A stretch of DNA of 18,395 bases from JBPCIX01 sp051005875 (GTDB taxonomy: Bacteria; Actinomycetota; CADDZG01; JAHWKV01): NCBI GenBank assembly GCA_051005875.1, contig JBPCIX010000055.1, forward strand, positions 1-18,395, in the 5' to 3' direction. A program made the translations under genes and the position numbers. Below are positions 1 through 7,705 of this stretch, piece by piece. Below the pieces are notes generated by a model. That model made no database searches. It was given only the letters and a program-made list of their open reading frames with translations, and had not been told where the DNA came from. Position 1 is the first letter of the stretch; each line of letters starts with the position of its first letter.

Positions 1-27
1 CAGATGAATTCAGCGACCAGCCGGTGA
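1..27 (+). CDS. 3' end of an upstream gene (partial)
   Basis: The first reading frame of the window is open to a TGA at 25-27 and encodes only the tail ...QMNSATSR. The stop overlaps the GTG start of the next gene as GTGA (24-27), the usual 4-base translational coupling. This suggests the preceding gene is in one operon with the glycosyltransferase, probably another polysaccharide gene. Too little is visible to name it. Confidence 0.5.
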   Translation, partial: QMNSATSR

Positions 28-1091
28 AGATCGCGATAGTTCATGACTACTTAACCCAGCGGGGGGGCGCCGAGCGGGTGGTGCTCTCGATGATGAAGGC
101 GTGGCCCGGGGCCCCCGTGTACACCTCGCTTTACGAGCCCGATGGCGCCTTTCCCGATTTCAAGGGCGCAGACATCCGGGTATTGCCGCTGAATCGCGTC
201 CCCGCCTTTCGGCGAAACCACCGGGCTGCACTCCCCTTTTTGGCCCGGGCATTCTCGCGACTTGAAGTTCCAGCCGATGTGGTTGTGTGCAGTTCCAGCG
301 GTTGGGCCCACGGGGTCAAGACCCAGGGACGCAAGATTGTCTACTGCTACACACCGGCCCGCTGGCTTTATCAAACCGACCGATACCTCGGCACGGGGCA
401 CCCCCTCGCAAGAACGGCGCTCCAGGCGATGGCGCCGGGCCTTCGCAGATGGGACGGTACGGCCGCAGCAACTGCCAGCGCCTACTTCGCAATTTCAAGC
501 GCCGTCCAAACTCGAGTGCAACAGATTTACGGCATCGATGCGCAAGTGCTCACGCCGCCTCATGCCGTTGACCCGGCCGGTCCCCGTCTTGCGGTTTCAA
601 ATGTAGCTCCCCCATTCTTTTTGTCCGTGACCCGGCTCTTGCCGTACAAGAACGTCGATGCGCTTTTGGAAGCTTTTTGGGCCCTGCCGAAAGACCAACT
701 ACTGGTAGTCGGCGCCGGCCCCGAGCAAAAAAGGCTTCAAAAGCAGGCTCCTGGGAATGTTCGTTTTCTGGGAACGGTTTCAGACGAACAACTCCGCTGG
801 CTTTACTCCAATTGCGAAGCCCTCATTTCGCCCAGCCACGAAGACCTGGGCCTGACACCCCTGGAAGCCGCAACCTTCGGCAAGCCGTCCGCAGTCCTAA
901 AGTGGGGCGGATTTCTAGACACCGTTAAGGAAGGAGTGACCGGAGTCTTTTTCGAAGAACCAAAAGCCGGGCCGATCGCCGCTGCCGTGGCGGCACTCCG
1001 CAAGGCGAATCTCGAACCTCAACCCATAATTTCTCACGCGGAACAATTCAGCGAGCCAATTTTCATAAATCGTCTACGAGAAATAGTGTGA
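24..1091 (+). CDS. GT4-family glycosyltransferase
   Basis: A 355-residue GT-B fold glycosyltransferase of family GT4 (WbaZ/mannosyltransferase-like). It probably adds a sugar from a nucleotide donor to a lipid-linked or surface glycan at the cytoplasmic face of the membrane. The N-terminal Rossmann half opens with KIAIVHDYLTQRGGAERV, typical of this group, and is followed by the YTPARWLY element. The C-terminal donor domain starts near residue 195 with the FLSVTRLLPYKN strand and carries VVGAGPE. It also holds the E-x7-E catalytic signature (HEDLGLTPLEAA) and the GVTGVFF element. The GTG start is fixed by its 4-base overlap with the upstream stop and by the conserved N-terminus. There are no membrane segments. 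The acceptor cannot be read from the sequence. It is convergent with the toxin gene at 1161. Confidence 0.9.
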   Translation: MKIAIVHDYLTQRGGAERVVLSMMKAWPGAPVYTSLYEPDGAFPDFKGADIRVLPLNRVPAFRRNHRAALPFLARAFSRLEVPADVVVCSSSGWAHGVKTQGRKIVYCYTPARWLYQTDRYLGTGHPLARTALQAMAPGLRRWDGTAAATASAYFAISSAVQTRVQQIYGIDAQVLTPPHAVDPAGPRLAVSNVAPPFFLSVTRLLPYKNVDALLEAFWALPKDQLLVVGAGPEQKRLQKQAPGNVRFLGTVSDEQLRWLYSNCEALISPSHEDLGLTPLEAATFGKPSAVLKWGGFLDTVKEGVTGVFFEEPKAGPIAAAVAALRKANLEPQPIISHAEQFSEPIFINRLREIV

Positions 1092-1160
1092 TTAGTGAGT
1101 TTGCCCAGCCGACCCATTCGAAGGAGTTCTCCTGGGGTGAAGAGTCGACCTCGCCCGGGA

Positions 1161-1469
1161 TCAAGGGTCATCGTAAATTCTGTGGTCCCCGAAACGCCGC
1201 CATTGGACGTGGATCTGGTTGTCGTGCAAGACGAAACTGAAGGTGGCTCTGCCATCGGGGCGGGAGTGATTCCATCTCATCTCCCACACATCGTCGTGCC
1301 CTGCCATGAGCCTTACCTTCATCACGCCTGGCCACTCGTTTTTTCCGGTGGCCACAAAAATATCGCATCCCCGGGAAAAATCTTGCATTTTGTCCTGAAG
1401 AAGCCGCTTATGCTCAGGCGGCAGGGCTTTGAAATCCCGAACAGCCCGCGGCCCGAGGGCGTATTTCAC
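1161..1469 (-). CDS. RelE/ParE-like toxin of a type II toxin-antitoxin pair
   Basis: A small basic protein of 102 residues. The N-terminus (KYALGPRAVRDFKALPPEHK) has the helix-rich RelE/ParE-superfamily look. The C-terminal half has the expected beta strands (KVRLMAGHDDVWEMRWNH, FSFVLHDNQIHVQWRRFGDH). RelE-type members cleave mRNA at the ribosome and ParE-type members poison gyrase. Which applies here cannot be told, as the active-site residues vary across the family. The GTG start overlaps the antitoxin stop as GTGA, so the two proteins are translationally coupled, antitoxin first. The assignment rests on size, fold-like pattern and the partner gene, not on a close family match from memory. 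Confidence 0.7.
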   Translation of the reverse strand: MKYALGPRAVRDFKALPPEHKRLLQDKMQDFSRGCDIFVATGKNEWPGVMKVRLMAGHDDVWEMRWNHSRPDGRATFSFVLHDNQIHVQWRRFGDHRIYDDP

Positions 1470-1720
1470 CGGCCGGAGTTATGCCGCATCCAATCCTTCA
1501 GCCCATCAACACCCTCGAAAACGATGCTTCCCGGCTCCATTTGCGCTAAGCGAATATGGGCTGCGTCCACCACTGCCAGCACGGGCCTTATCTCAATAAC
1601 CCCGTCGTCCCTCGAGGAAATTTCCACCTGGGATCCCTGTTCGATGTGATGGTCCCGGCGAATCTCAGCGGGAATGGCCAGTACACCTCTGCTTTGCACC
1701 GTCACAATTTTCTTGCCCAC
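1466..1720 (-). CDS. AbrB/MazE-type (SpoVT-AbrB domain) antitoxin
   Basis: A protein of 84 residues. Residues 1-48 form a swapped-hairpin AbrB domain: TVQSRGVLAIPAEIRRDHHI, then the strand GSQVEI and a closing strand VIEIRPV. This domain binds palindromic DNA as a dimer. The acidic, helical tail (LAQMEPGSIVFEGVDGLKDW) is the likely toxin-binding segment. The protein probably neutralises the toxin encoded just downstream and represses their shared promoter. The GTG start at 1720 has no Shine-Dalgarno. A -10-like CATACT ends 6 nt before it, which suggests a leaderless message. It is divergent from the ATPase gene at 1841. Confidence 0.8.
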   Translation of the reverse strand: MGKKIVTVQSRGVLAIPAEIRRDHHIEQGSQVEISSRDDGVIEIRPVLAVVDAAHIRLAQMEPGSIVFEGVDGLKDWMRHNSGR

Positions 1721-1726
1721 AACAAC

Positions 1727-1732
1727 AGTATG
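1727..1732 (-). promoter_or_regulatory. Candidate -10 of the toxin-antitoxin operon, leaderless
   Basis: CATACT on the minus strand lies 6 nt from the GTG start at 1720, so transcription would begin at or next to the start codon. No good -35 is visible, so an activator-dependent or weak promoter is possible. Confidence 0.4.
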
Positions 1733-1809
1733 ACAGCATTCCTGCTTTTCCGCCCGTCTCCCAAAAGCCCTGCAACGGCGCGTCCAATCTGGTGCTATCT
1801 GGAAGCGGC

Positions 1810-1837
1810 ACTTCAGAATATCGTGATATTCTGAAGT
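1810..1837. promoter_or_regulatory. 28-bp palindromic operator at the ATPase start
   Basis: Perfect inverted repeat with 13-base arms, ACTTCAGAATATC and GATATTCTGAAGT, around a 2-base centre (GT). It ends 3 nt before the ATG at 1841. The right arm contains TATTCT (1827-1832), a plausible -10 whose start site would fall at or near the ATG. The left arm necessarily gives the same hexamer on the other strand. A bound dimer would therefore block the ATPase promoter directly. Because it spans the -10 it is more likely an operator than an RNA terminator. Confidence 0.7.
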
Positions 1838-1840
1838 ACT

Positions 1841-2983
1841 ATGTTCATACGCTCCTTAGACCTTCCTCCCCCCGGAACGGAAACCTTCTTCCTATGGGGA
1901 CCGCGGCAGACGGGTAAAACCACGCTCCTGCGGACCATGTACCCGGAGTCCCTTTGGATTGACCTGCTTCGCTCGGAAGAGTACAGGCGCTACCTGCAAA
2001 ACCCCGAGCGCCTGCGGGAAGAGCTAGCCAGGCGGCCGGCTGAGCACGTGGTCATTGACGAGATTCAGAAGGTGCCCCAGTTGCTGGACGAAGCACACTG
2101 GTTGATTGAGAACCAGGGCGTCTGCTTTTCGCTCTGCGGGTCGAGTGCCCGCAAGGTCAAGCGGGGCGCAGCAAACTTACTTGGAGGGCGCGCGGTCAGG
2201 CGTCAACTGCACGGCTTGACCGCCGGCGAAATCGGGCGAGACTTCGACCTCAACCGCCTGCTCAACAACGGATACCTCCCGCGGATCTACAGCTCGGATC
2301 GACCCGGGCGCCTCCTCGACGCTTATGTGTCGGATTACCTGAAGGAAGAGATCGCTGCTGAAGCGCTGGTACGAAACGTGCCCGTGTTTGCCGACTTCCT
2401 CAGCGCCGCGGCCCTTTCCGATGCAGAGCCGGTCAACTTCACCAACATCGCAAGTGACTGTGGAGTATCCGGAAAAACGGTTAAGTCCTACTTTGAAATA
2501 ATCGAGGACACGCTGCTTGGGCGCTGGCTGCCTGCGTACCGAACTCGTCCGAAACGCCGGGTCATTTCTGCGCCCAAGTTCTACTTTTCCGATGTAGGAG
2601 TCGTCAATCACCTTGCCCGGCGGGGAAAGCTTTTGCCCGGCTCTGAGCTTTTCGGCAAGGCCTTCGAAAACTGGGTATTCCACGAACTCTCGGCCAGCAA
2701 CGACTACAACGAAGCATTCGCGCGCCTAAGCTACTGGCGGCTGACGTCGGGGGCCGAGGTGGACTTCATAATCAACGACATGCAGGTGGCTATCGAAGCC
2801 AAGGCCACAGCCAGGGTTGGCTCTCGTCACCTGAAGGGACTGCGGGAACTGGCGCTGGATCAGCCTGGCCTCGGCGAGCGTGCGGTCGTTTGCCTTGAAC
2901 CAAAGAGCCGGCAAACTGATGACGGAATTGCAATTCTTACGCCAAACGATTTCTGCGAGAGGCTCTCTTACTGGTTTCAGTGA
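1841..2983 (+). CDS. AAA-family ATPase with DUF4143 C-terminal domain
   Basis: A 380-residue member of the widespread AAA_14/DUF4143 ATPases, whose cellular role is unsettled. Visible: Walker A GPRQTGKTT (residues 20-28), Walker B HVVIDEIQKVP (D73, E74), a sensor-like LCGSSARK followed by NLLGGRA, then the DUF4143 part. The latter includes a winged-helix-like SGKTVKSYFEIIEDTLLG and a degenerate PD-(D/E)XK-like end (GAEVDFII ... VAIEAKA). Full length for the family. The ATG at 1841 has no Shine-Dalgarno and sits 3 nt after a 28-bp palindrome, so it is likely leaderless and tightly repressed. It stands alone, divergent from the toxin-antitoxin pair. These ATPases move often between genomes, so it may be an acquisition. 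Confidence 0.85.
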   Translation: MFIRSLDLPPPGTETFFLWGPRQTGKTTLLRTMYPESLWIDLLRSEEYRRYLQNPERLREELARRPAEHVVIDEIQKVPQLLDEAHWLIENQGVCFSLCGSSARKVKRGAANLLGGRAVRRQLHGLTAGEIGRDFDLNRLLNNGYLPRIYSSDRPGRLLDAYVSDYLKEEIAAEALVRNVPVFADFLSAAALSDAEPVNFTNIASDCGVSGKTVKSYFEIIEDTLLGRWLPAYRTRPKRRVISAPKFYFSDVGVVNHLARRGKLLPGSELFGKAFENWVFHELSASNDYNEAFARLSYWRLTSGAEVDFIINDMQVAIEAKATARVGSRHLKGLRELALDQPGLGERAVVCLEPKSRQTDDGIAILTPNDFCERLSYWFQ

Positions 2984-3127
2984 AAAGAGCCACCTCCGGT
3001 CGTCTCTTCCGTCGAAGCAAGGGCGCCAAGCTCCTATCAGACTATCTCGACGTGACGAACACGCCCACATCCGCAAGCGCGCCTCAAACGTGAAGCACTG
3101 GCTCCCGCGAACGTGAAAAATTTTCGG

Positions 3128-3200
3128 TGCCCCCAACGGGATTCGAACCCGTGTTACCACCTTGAAAGAGTGGTGACCTAGGCCACTGGTCGATGGGGGC
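3128..3200 (-). tRNA. tRNA-Glu (anticodon UUC)
   Basis: Cloverleaf on the minus strand. The acceptor arms are GCCCCCA and TGGGGGC and the discriminator is A. The anticodon stem CCACT/GGTGG closes the loop CTTTCAA, with anticodon TTC. The T arm is CGGGTTCGAATCCCG. The length is 73 nt and CCA is not encoded, since the bases after the discriminator are CCG. Confidence 0.95.
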
Positions 3201-3209
3201 GCAAAGCAC

Positions 3210-3215
3210 ATTATG
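3210..3215 (-). promoter_or_regulatory. Candidate -10 of tRNA-Glu
   Basis: CATAAT on the minus strand ends 9 nt before the first base of the mature tRNA. I see no convincing -35 at the normal spacing. Confidence 0.35.
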
Positions 3216-3257
3216 AATCAGCCGGCCCTAAGGCGTTCGGGCCATGCGTCAATACTT

Positions 3258-4043
3258 CTAATCCCGGCTGTTTAGGAGGTCAACTATCTGCTTGTGCAAC
3301 ACGCCGTTGGTTGTCAGGCAGCCTGCCCTCGGCCCCGGCCCCCACAGCTTTTCTTCGGGATAGGGCGCCCCATCCAGGGTGGTGATTTCGCCGCCGGCTT
3401 CCTTCACGATTATCTCCAAGGGCAAAACGTCCCAGGCTTGTAGCGACGGCTCGGTCATTACTTCGAGCGCCCCTCTGGCGACGAGCATGTGGCCCCAAAA
3501 ATCTCCGAAGCCTCGGTCACGCTTGCAGCCGGCCAGGATCTTTCGCATCTGATCCGCGTAACCCCGGCGCTCCATGCGTTTTGCGGAGCCGAAGCAAACC
3601 GCCGCGGCCTCGAGGGTTGAAACCGAACTAACTGTTATTGGCGCCCCGTTCATACGGGCGCCGTCGCCTTTCGCCGCCTCGTATCGTTCGTTGAGCGCCG
3701 GGGCGCTCACGACCCCGACTTCAGTCCGGGCATTTACGCGAAGTCCGATCAAAGTCGCGAACACGGGAATTGCAGCGGCGAAGTTTGCGGTGCCATCGAT
3801 TGGGTCGATTACCCAAACCGGCGCCGCCCTGTCGCCGTGAACGCCGGCTTCTTCCCCTGCAATCCCGTGTTCGGGAAACTCCTCACCGATGCGTTTTCGC
3901 AGCGCATCTTCAATTTCGTGATCGGCGACGGTAACTATCGAACCGTCAAGCTTTAATGACGAGCCGGGTGCCTTGCCAAAGTAGCCCATCGAAATTTCAT
4001 CGGCGATGTCGGCAAGTTCTCGGGCCAGATCGAGTTCGTTCAA
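3258..4043 (-). CDS. hisN: Inositol-monophosphatase family phosphatase, probably histidinol-phosphatase HisN
   Basis: A 261-residue Mg-dependent phosphatase of the inositol monophosphatase superfamily. All three metal-site motifs are present: GEE at 63-65, WVIDPIDGTANF at 77-88 (D80, D83) and AWDVLPLEIIVKEAGG at 203-218 (D205). The segment GFGDFWGHMLVARGALEV closely matches the actinobacterial HisN group, which hydrolyses histidinol phosphate in histidine biosynthesis. A general inositol or sugar-phosphate phosphatase remains possible. The TTG start overlaps the stop of the upstream metallopeptidase gene as TTGA, so expression is coupled to it. No other his genes are in the window. Confidence 0.85.
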   Translation of the reverse strand: MNELDLARELADIADEISMGYFGKAPGSSLKLDGSIVTVADHEIEDALRKRIGEEFPEHGIAGEEAGVHGDRAAPVWVIDPIDGTANFAAAIPVFATLIGLRVNARTEVGVVSAPALNERYEAAKGDGARMNGAPITVSSVSTLEAAAVCFGSAKRMERRGYADQMRKILAGCKRDRGFGDFWGHMLVARGALEVMTEPSLQAWDVLPLEIIVKEAGGEITTLDGAPYPEEKLWGPGPRAGCLTTNGVLHKQIVDLLNSRD

Positions 4044-6976
4044 CCTGCCGGCGCCACCTCGAAGACTTCGCCCATCGCCCGGTTGGCCTCGGCCACCATG
4101 TCAGCATTGCAGACAGTGGCCATTATTGGGTCGCCGCTAACAAGATATTTGTTGGTTACACGGATCAAGTCTTCTGCATCAAGTTGCAGCAGACCTTTCT
4201 TGAATCGCTGCCTTAGCTCAAGGGAGTAGCCGGCGAGATCATCAAAGAACCTCCTGCGGCCCTTGGTGTCGGGGCTCTCGAGAGGGTCGACTGCCCCGCA
4301 AGCCGACAGTACCGCCTCTTTGACCTCGTCCGGGTCAAGGCCGCCGGCCGTCACGAACCGAACGGCTTGGTCAAAAGCCTTGTAGGTCTTGGCGATGTTC
4401 GGATCCCTAAAAGAGGTGAAACTGAATTGCCCCTTCTCGGCATCGAACGATGCTCCGGCCCCATAGGCGCCGCCCTTTTCACGAATCTCGCGGTGCAGGA
4501 ACGTTGCTCTCATGAAGTGCCCCAGCGCCATTAGGGCGGGGGCGTCGGCGTGGGAAATCCCCACCGTCTTGAACAGTTTCACATTGAAGGCCACAGGCAC
4601 CGATGTTGTTCTCGCCTCGCTCTTGGCCCCGCCGGCCGGCTCGACCGGGACAATCGCAGACCCCGCCCCCCCTGGAGGAAGCGCCCCTAGTGTTGTTTCC
4701 AAAAGTGCCCGAATGTCGTCAAAGCATTTCTGCTCGGCGGTAACGCAAACTCTTAAGCCCCGGTTGCGGAAAAGGTGGACGCTAATGGCCGTCAGATCGG
4801 CGATCACCTGGTCCAGTTCATCAGCGGACGCCTGGCTCAGACGCTTTAGAACCTTCAACTGGCTTAGGCCGTGCAGTCTTTCGTCCAGGGCCCCTGCGAC
4901 GCTCAACTTTGCCGACGCAAGATACATCGCAAACTGGGTGCCGGAGCTAACCACCTGCGCCTGCATATGGGCCCGCATCTCGCCGATTAACTCTTGAAGT
5001 CTTTTGGGGTCGAATTGAACTGCGGTTAGAAAATCTCGCAAAATTGCCATGAACTCAGCAAGATTGCGAACGAGGGCCTTTCCTGAGATCGTCCAGTTGC
5101 TGAGCACGTCCTCACTCCCGGCTTGTGGCCTGACACCCGCTGCCGACTGGATGCCGCCCGTGTACTGAGAGATGCGCCGGGCCATGGCCTGGTAGTCATC
5201 GGCGGCGGCGCCCATCTTGGGCAAGGCGAATGAGAACAGCGGCAGAAGATCTACCAGGCGGTCTGGAAGATCGGAAAAATCGGCCCGGATATCGACGTAA
5301 ACGATGCCGTTCGTCGGCTGGGGGAAAAGTCCGGTCACGGCCCCGGCAATGTCTTCAATTTGTTCGGGGACCGCTTCGAAACGCATGGGCACATCGGCAA
5401 GCTCTAGTGTCGGCAGGCTGGACAGGTCCTGCTTGGCCTCTTGTAATTCCTTCAGCCTCAGCGCCTGCTGGACTATTTCTTTCAGTTGCTGGTCGCTCAG
5501 ACCGGCCTCGATTTCTGCCAGCTTGGCGAGTTCCTCAGCGGTCTTGCGAGCCTCAAGTTCCTGGTCAGGCCTCAAAATAATGAGGGCGCGATGCTTGTTG
5601 TCCAAGAACCACCGGCGCAAGCAATCCTCAAGATAGGGACCCGACTCAAGGGATTGTCGAAGGCGGGCCAGGTCTTGTTCGAACTGAAGGCTGAGGTAAG
5701 GGTCGCCGCCATAAATGTATGCGCCGGCAAGCTCGAAAAATAGCTTCAGCGAGTAAGGAAACCCCCGGTTGGAAACCTCGCGGGCCTCGAATTCCAACTG
5801 ATGGATCGCAGCCTCAATGTCGGCCTTACCCAGGCCCCCTTCAGCAAGAGATGCGAGTGTTTCGAAAATGAGCTTCTCAACCTGCTCTGCATCTTCGGCT
5901 GAAATGCCTTGCAGGCCGGCGCCGAGGACGGCTTGCCGAAATTCTGTGTGGTAGCCGGTACCGTCAGCAAGGGCGTCGCCGATGCCGGAGCCCATTAGGG
6001 CCCGATAAAGCGGGGCCGCCGGGTTACCGAGCAGGACTTCGGTAAGTACCCTGAGGGTCAAAGTCTCAAAAGAATCAGTCACGCGATTGGCAACCCATGC
6101 GACCAGGACCTGGCTCTTTTTAGCGGACTCTTCCGACGGGCTTAGCGGGTAAGTTAGCTCGACACTGGTTGCTTTGGCAAAAGGGCGAGCATCCGGGATC
6201 GCAACGTCTACTTCGAGCTTGTCGAAGTGAGAAAGGGCCTGACTTTCGATTTCTCTCAAAAGCCGATCCAACTGCAGGTTCCCGTAGGTAAAAAAGTAAG
6301 CGTTGCTGGGGTGATAGTGCACTGCATGAAATTCCTTTAGCTGCTGCCAGGTCAGCTGTGGAATGTGCTCGGGGTCGCCTCCAGAATTATTGGCGTATGT
6401 GAGATCCGGAAAAAGGGAGCTGCCGATGCCCTGTTCCATCACGCTTTGGGGAGTCGCCATCGCGCCTTTCATCTCGTTGAAGACGACACCTTTGTAACGA
6501 AGACCCGATTTTGAATCCTCAGGTACCTCGAACTCGAAGCGGTGTCCTTCCTGCTTGAAGGCCTCCTCGCTAATGAGAGGGAAGAATGCAGCGTCTAAAT
6601 AGATGCTCAGCAGATTGAAAAAGTCCTTTTCATTTCGGGTCGAAAACGGGTACATCGTCCAATCGCTGGCAGTCATTGCATTCATAAAGGTTTTCAACGA
6701 TCGGGGAATCATCGAGAAAAAGGGGTCCCGGACCGGAAAGCGCTTTGACCCCGCCAGCACCACGTGCTCGAGGATGTGAGCCACACCGGACGAGTCTTCG
6801 GGGACGGTCGGGAAAAGAACTCCAAAGGTGTGGTTGTCCTCGGGGCAAGCTATGTGAATATGGCGGGCGCCCGTCTTTACGTGACGAAGCTCGTAATAAG
6901 CCCCGGCAAGATGATGAAGCGGTTCCTTGCGCTCAATTCGGTACCCTCCCAGGGTCTCCCCCGGTTGGTGCTGCAA
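4040..6976 (-). CDS. M16C-family metallopeptidase (PreP/presequence protease-like)
   Basis: A 978-residue zinc peptidase of the M16C group, whose best-known members (mitochondrial PreP/PITRM1) clear short peptides inside a closed two-halved chamber. The inverted zinc motif HILEH lies at 67-71. The third ligand is E168 in GVVFNEMKG, 97 residues after H71, the same spacing I recall for human PITRM1. PVRDPFFSMIPRSLKTFMNA is also diagnostic. A helical M16C-associated hinge rich in Glu and Leu occupies roughly residues 455-520. The catalytically inactive second half follows. There is no signal peptide, so it probably degrades peptides in the cytoplasm. The start is TTG at 6976, since GGYRIERKE just after it matches the family N-terminus. 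A TATAAT box lies 31 nt upstream of the start. Confidence 0.92.
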   Translation of the reverse strand: MQHQPGETLGGYRIERKEPLHHLAGAYYELRHVKTGARHIHIACPEDNHTFGVLFPTVPEDSSGVAHILEHVVLAGSKRFPVRDPFFSMIPRSLKTFMNAMTASDWTMYPFSTRNEKDFFNLLSIYLDAAFFPLISEEAFKQEGHRFEFEVPEDSKSGLRYKGVVFNEMKGAMATPQSVMEQGIGSSLFPDLTYANNSGGDPEHIPQLTWQQLKEFHAVHYHPSNAYFFTYGNLQLDRLLREIESQALSHFDKLEVDVAIPDARPFAKATSVELTYPLSPSEESAKKSQVLVAWVANRVTDSFETLTLRVLTEVLLGNPAAPLYRALMGSGIGDALADGTGYHTEFRQAVLGAGLQGISAEDAEQVEKLIFETLASLAEGGLGKADIEAAIHQLEFEAREVSNRGFPYSLKLFFELAGAYIYGGDPYLSLQFEQDLARLRQSLESGPYLEDCLRRWFLDNKHRALIILRPDQELEARKTAEELAKLAEIEAGLSDQQLKEIVQQALRLKELQEAKQDLSSLPTLELADVPMRFEAVPEQIEDIAGAVTGLFPQPTNGIVYVDIRADFSDLPDRLVDLLPLFSFALPKMGAAADDYQAMARRISQYTGGIQSAAGVRPQAGSEDVLSNWTISGKALVRNLAEFMAILRDFLTAVQFDPKRLQELIGEMRAHMQAQVVSSGTQFAMYLASAKLSVAGALDERLHGLSQLKVLKRLSQASADELDQVIADLTAISVHLFRNRGLRVCVTAEQKCFDDIRALLETTLGALPPGGAGSAIVPVEPAGGAKSEARTTSVPVAFNVKLFKTVGISHADAPALMALGHFMRATFLHREIREKGGAYGAGASFDAEKGQFSFTSFRDPNIAKTYKAFDQAVRFVTAGGLDPDEVKEAVLSACGAVDPLESPDTKGRRRFFDDLAGYSLELRQRFKKGLLQLDAEDLIRVTNKYLVSGDPIMATVCNADMVAEANRAMGEVFEVAPAG

Positions 6977-7007
6977 GTTGGGCGCTTTGTCTAGTTTGGT
7001 GGCTGAA

Positions 7008-7013
7008 ATTATA
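7008..7013 (-). promoter_or_regulatory. Promoter -10 (TATAAT) of the peptidase-hisN operon
   Basis: A consensus TATAAT on the minus strand, 31 nt upstream of the TTG at 6976. The -35 region is poor (ATTTTC at 17-bp spacing). The predicted leader is about 25 nt and has no strong Shine-Dalgarno. Confidence 0.55.
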
Positions 7014-7061
7014 AGGCCTTCCGGATCACAGAAAATATAGCCTAGTGGTCGTCCTGAGAAT

Positions 7062-7092
7062 AAAAAGAGACCCCCGAAGGGGTCTCTTTTTT
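7062..7092. terminator. Rho-independent terminator
   Basis: Perfect 13-base arms AAAAAGAGACCCC and GGGGTCTCTTTTT around the tetraloop CGAA. The sequence is T-rich on the 3' side in either direction. It lies 21 nt beyond the stop of the LPRTG protein gene, which it terminates. It also separates that gene from the peptidase promoter. Confidence 0.9.
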
Positions 7093-7112
7093 AGTTTCTT
7101 AAGCGCTATGGC

Positions 7113-7625
7113 TTAGGCACGCCTTTTGGGGGTGTAACCCTTTGTAGCCACTGCAAGCTTGCTGGAGGGGCTTCCCACAAAGGTGAAGAATGCTCCTACC
7201 ATCATCAGGCCTAGCCCTAGGGCTATGGTCGATGCCATCGGCAAGCTGATACCTGTCCTGGGCAGCGAGCCAGCCTGAGTTTCTTTCGAAACGTGGACCT
7301 TGTCCGCCGGCATGGCGTCGCCTGAGATGCTGCCACCACAGTTGCCGCCTTCACAGCTGCCGCAATTGGAGCCGGCACAAACGCTGCCACCACAGTTGCC
7401 CCAGTCACAATTGGGACCGACGCCGTTGACGTCTTCTACGATGACTCCACCGCAGCTGCCGCCGACACAATCAGGCGCGTCGCCTTCGCCTACGACAACC
7501 CCGCCCGAGTTGGGCTCGTTTAGGTTGAATTTCGCAAATGCTGGGGATCCTATTACCGCCATGAGGCTAAATGCTAGGAGCGACATTAGAATTGTTACTC
7601 CGACCGCCCTCTTAAACTTGACCAT
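7113..7625 (-). CDS. Secreted LPRTG sortase substrate with cysteine-glycine repeats
   Basis: A 170-residue envelope protein. The start at 7625 is set by the Shine-Dalgarno AGGAGGT (7630-7636). An in-frame longer reading to 7667 has no such support. A signal peptide (KFKR, hydrophobic core, cut after AFA at 31) leads to a mature part with eight cysteines at 53, 58, 73, 78, 83, 88, 91 and 96. These mostly fall five residues apart, in units such as CVGGSCGG, CDWGNCGG and CEGGNCGG. The C-terminus is a complete cell-wall sorting signal: LPRTG at 121-125, a hydrophobic stretch of about 22 residues, and a basic end (PKRRA). It would be joined covalently to the wall by a sortase, though none is in the window. 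The function is unknown; the eight cysteines suggest disulfides or metal binding. Confidence 0.85.
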   Translation of the reverse strand: MVKFKRAVGVTILMSLLAFSLMAVIGSPAFAKFNLNEPNSGGVVVGEGDAPDCVGGSCGGVIVEDVNGVGPNCDWGNCGGSVCAGSNCGSCEGGNCGGSISGDAMPADKVHVSKETQAGSLPRTGISLPMASTIALGLGLMMVGAFFTFVGSPSSKLAVATKGYTPKRRA

Positions 7626-7675
7626 CCCTACCTCCTCGAATCTTGATTTCGTGCTCCTTGCCGTCACGAACCGTC

Positions 7676-7705
7676 AGTGTACCAAACCAAGGTGTACCGA
7701 GTTAA
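7676..7705 (-). promoter_or_regulatory. Candidate promoter of the LPRTG protein gene
   Basis: The -35-like TTAACT (7700-7705) and -10-like TACACT (7676-7681) lie on the minus strand with an 18-bp spacer. The predicted leader is about 45 nt and includes the Shine-Dalgarno. GGTACAC occurs twice, 15 bp apart, across the spacer and -10. A GCATCC/GGATGC inverted repeat lies just upstream (7709-7729). The rest of the 7626-7868 gap shows only the terminator of the next gene. Confidence 0.45.

Noticed and set aside
1095..1649. Plus-strand 184-residue frame
   Set aside because: It is antisense to the toxin-antitoxin pair, which has matching domain features and a start-stop overlap. The plus frame shows no domain.
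2177..3211. Minus-strand frames antisense to the ATPase and running through tRNA-Glu
   Set aside because: They resemble no protein and lie over a full-length, motif-complete ATPase and a tRNA gene.
3221..3245. GGCCC/GGGCC inverted repeat after hisN as a terminator
   Set aside because: The stem is only five base pairs with a 10-nt loop and no T-run on the minus strand.
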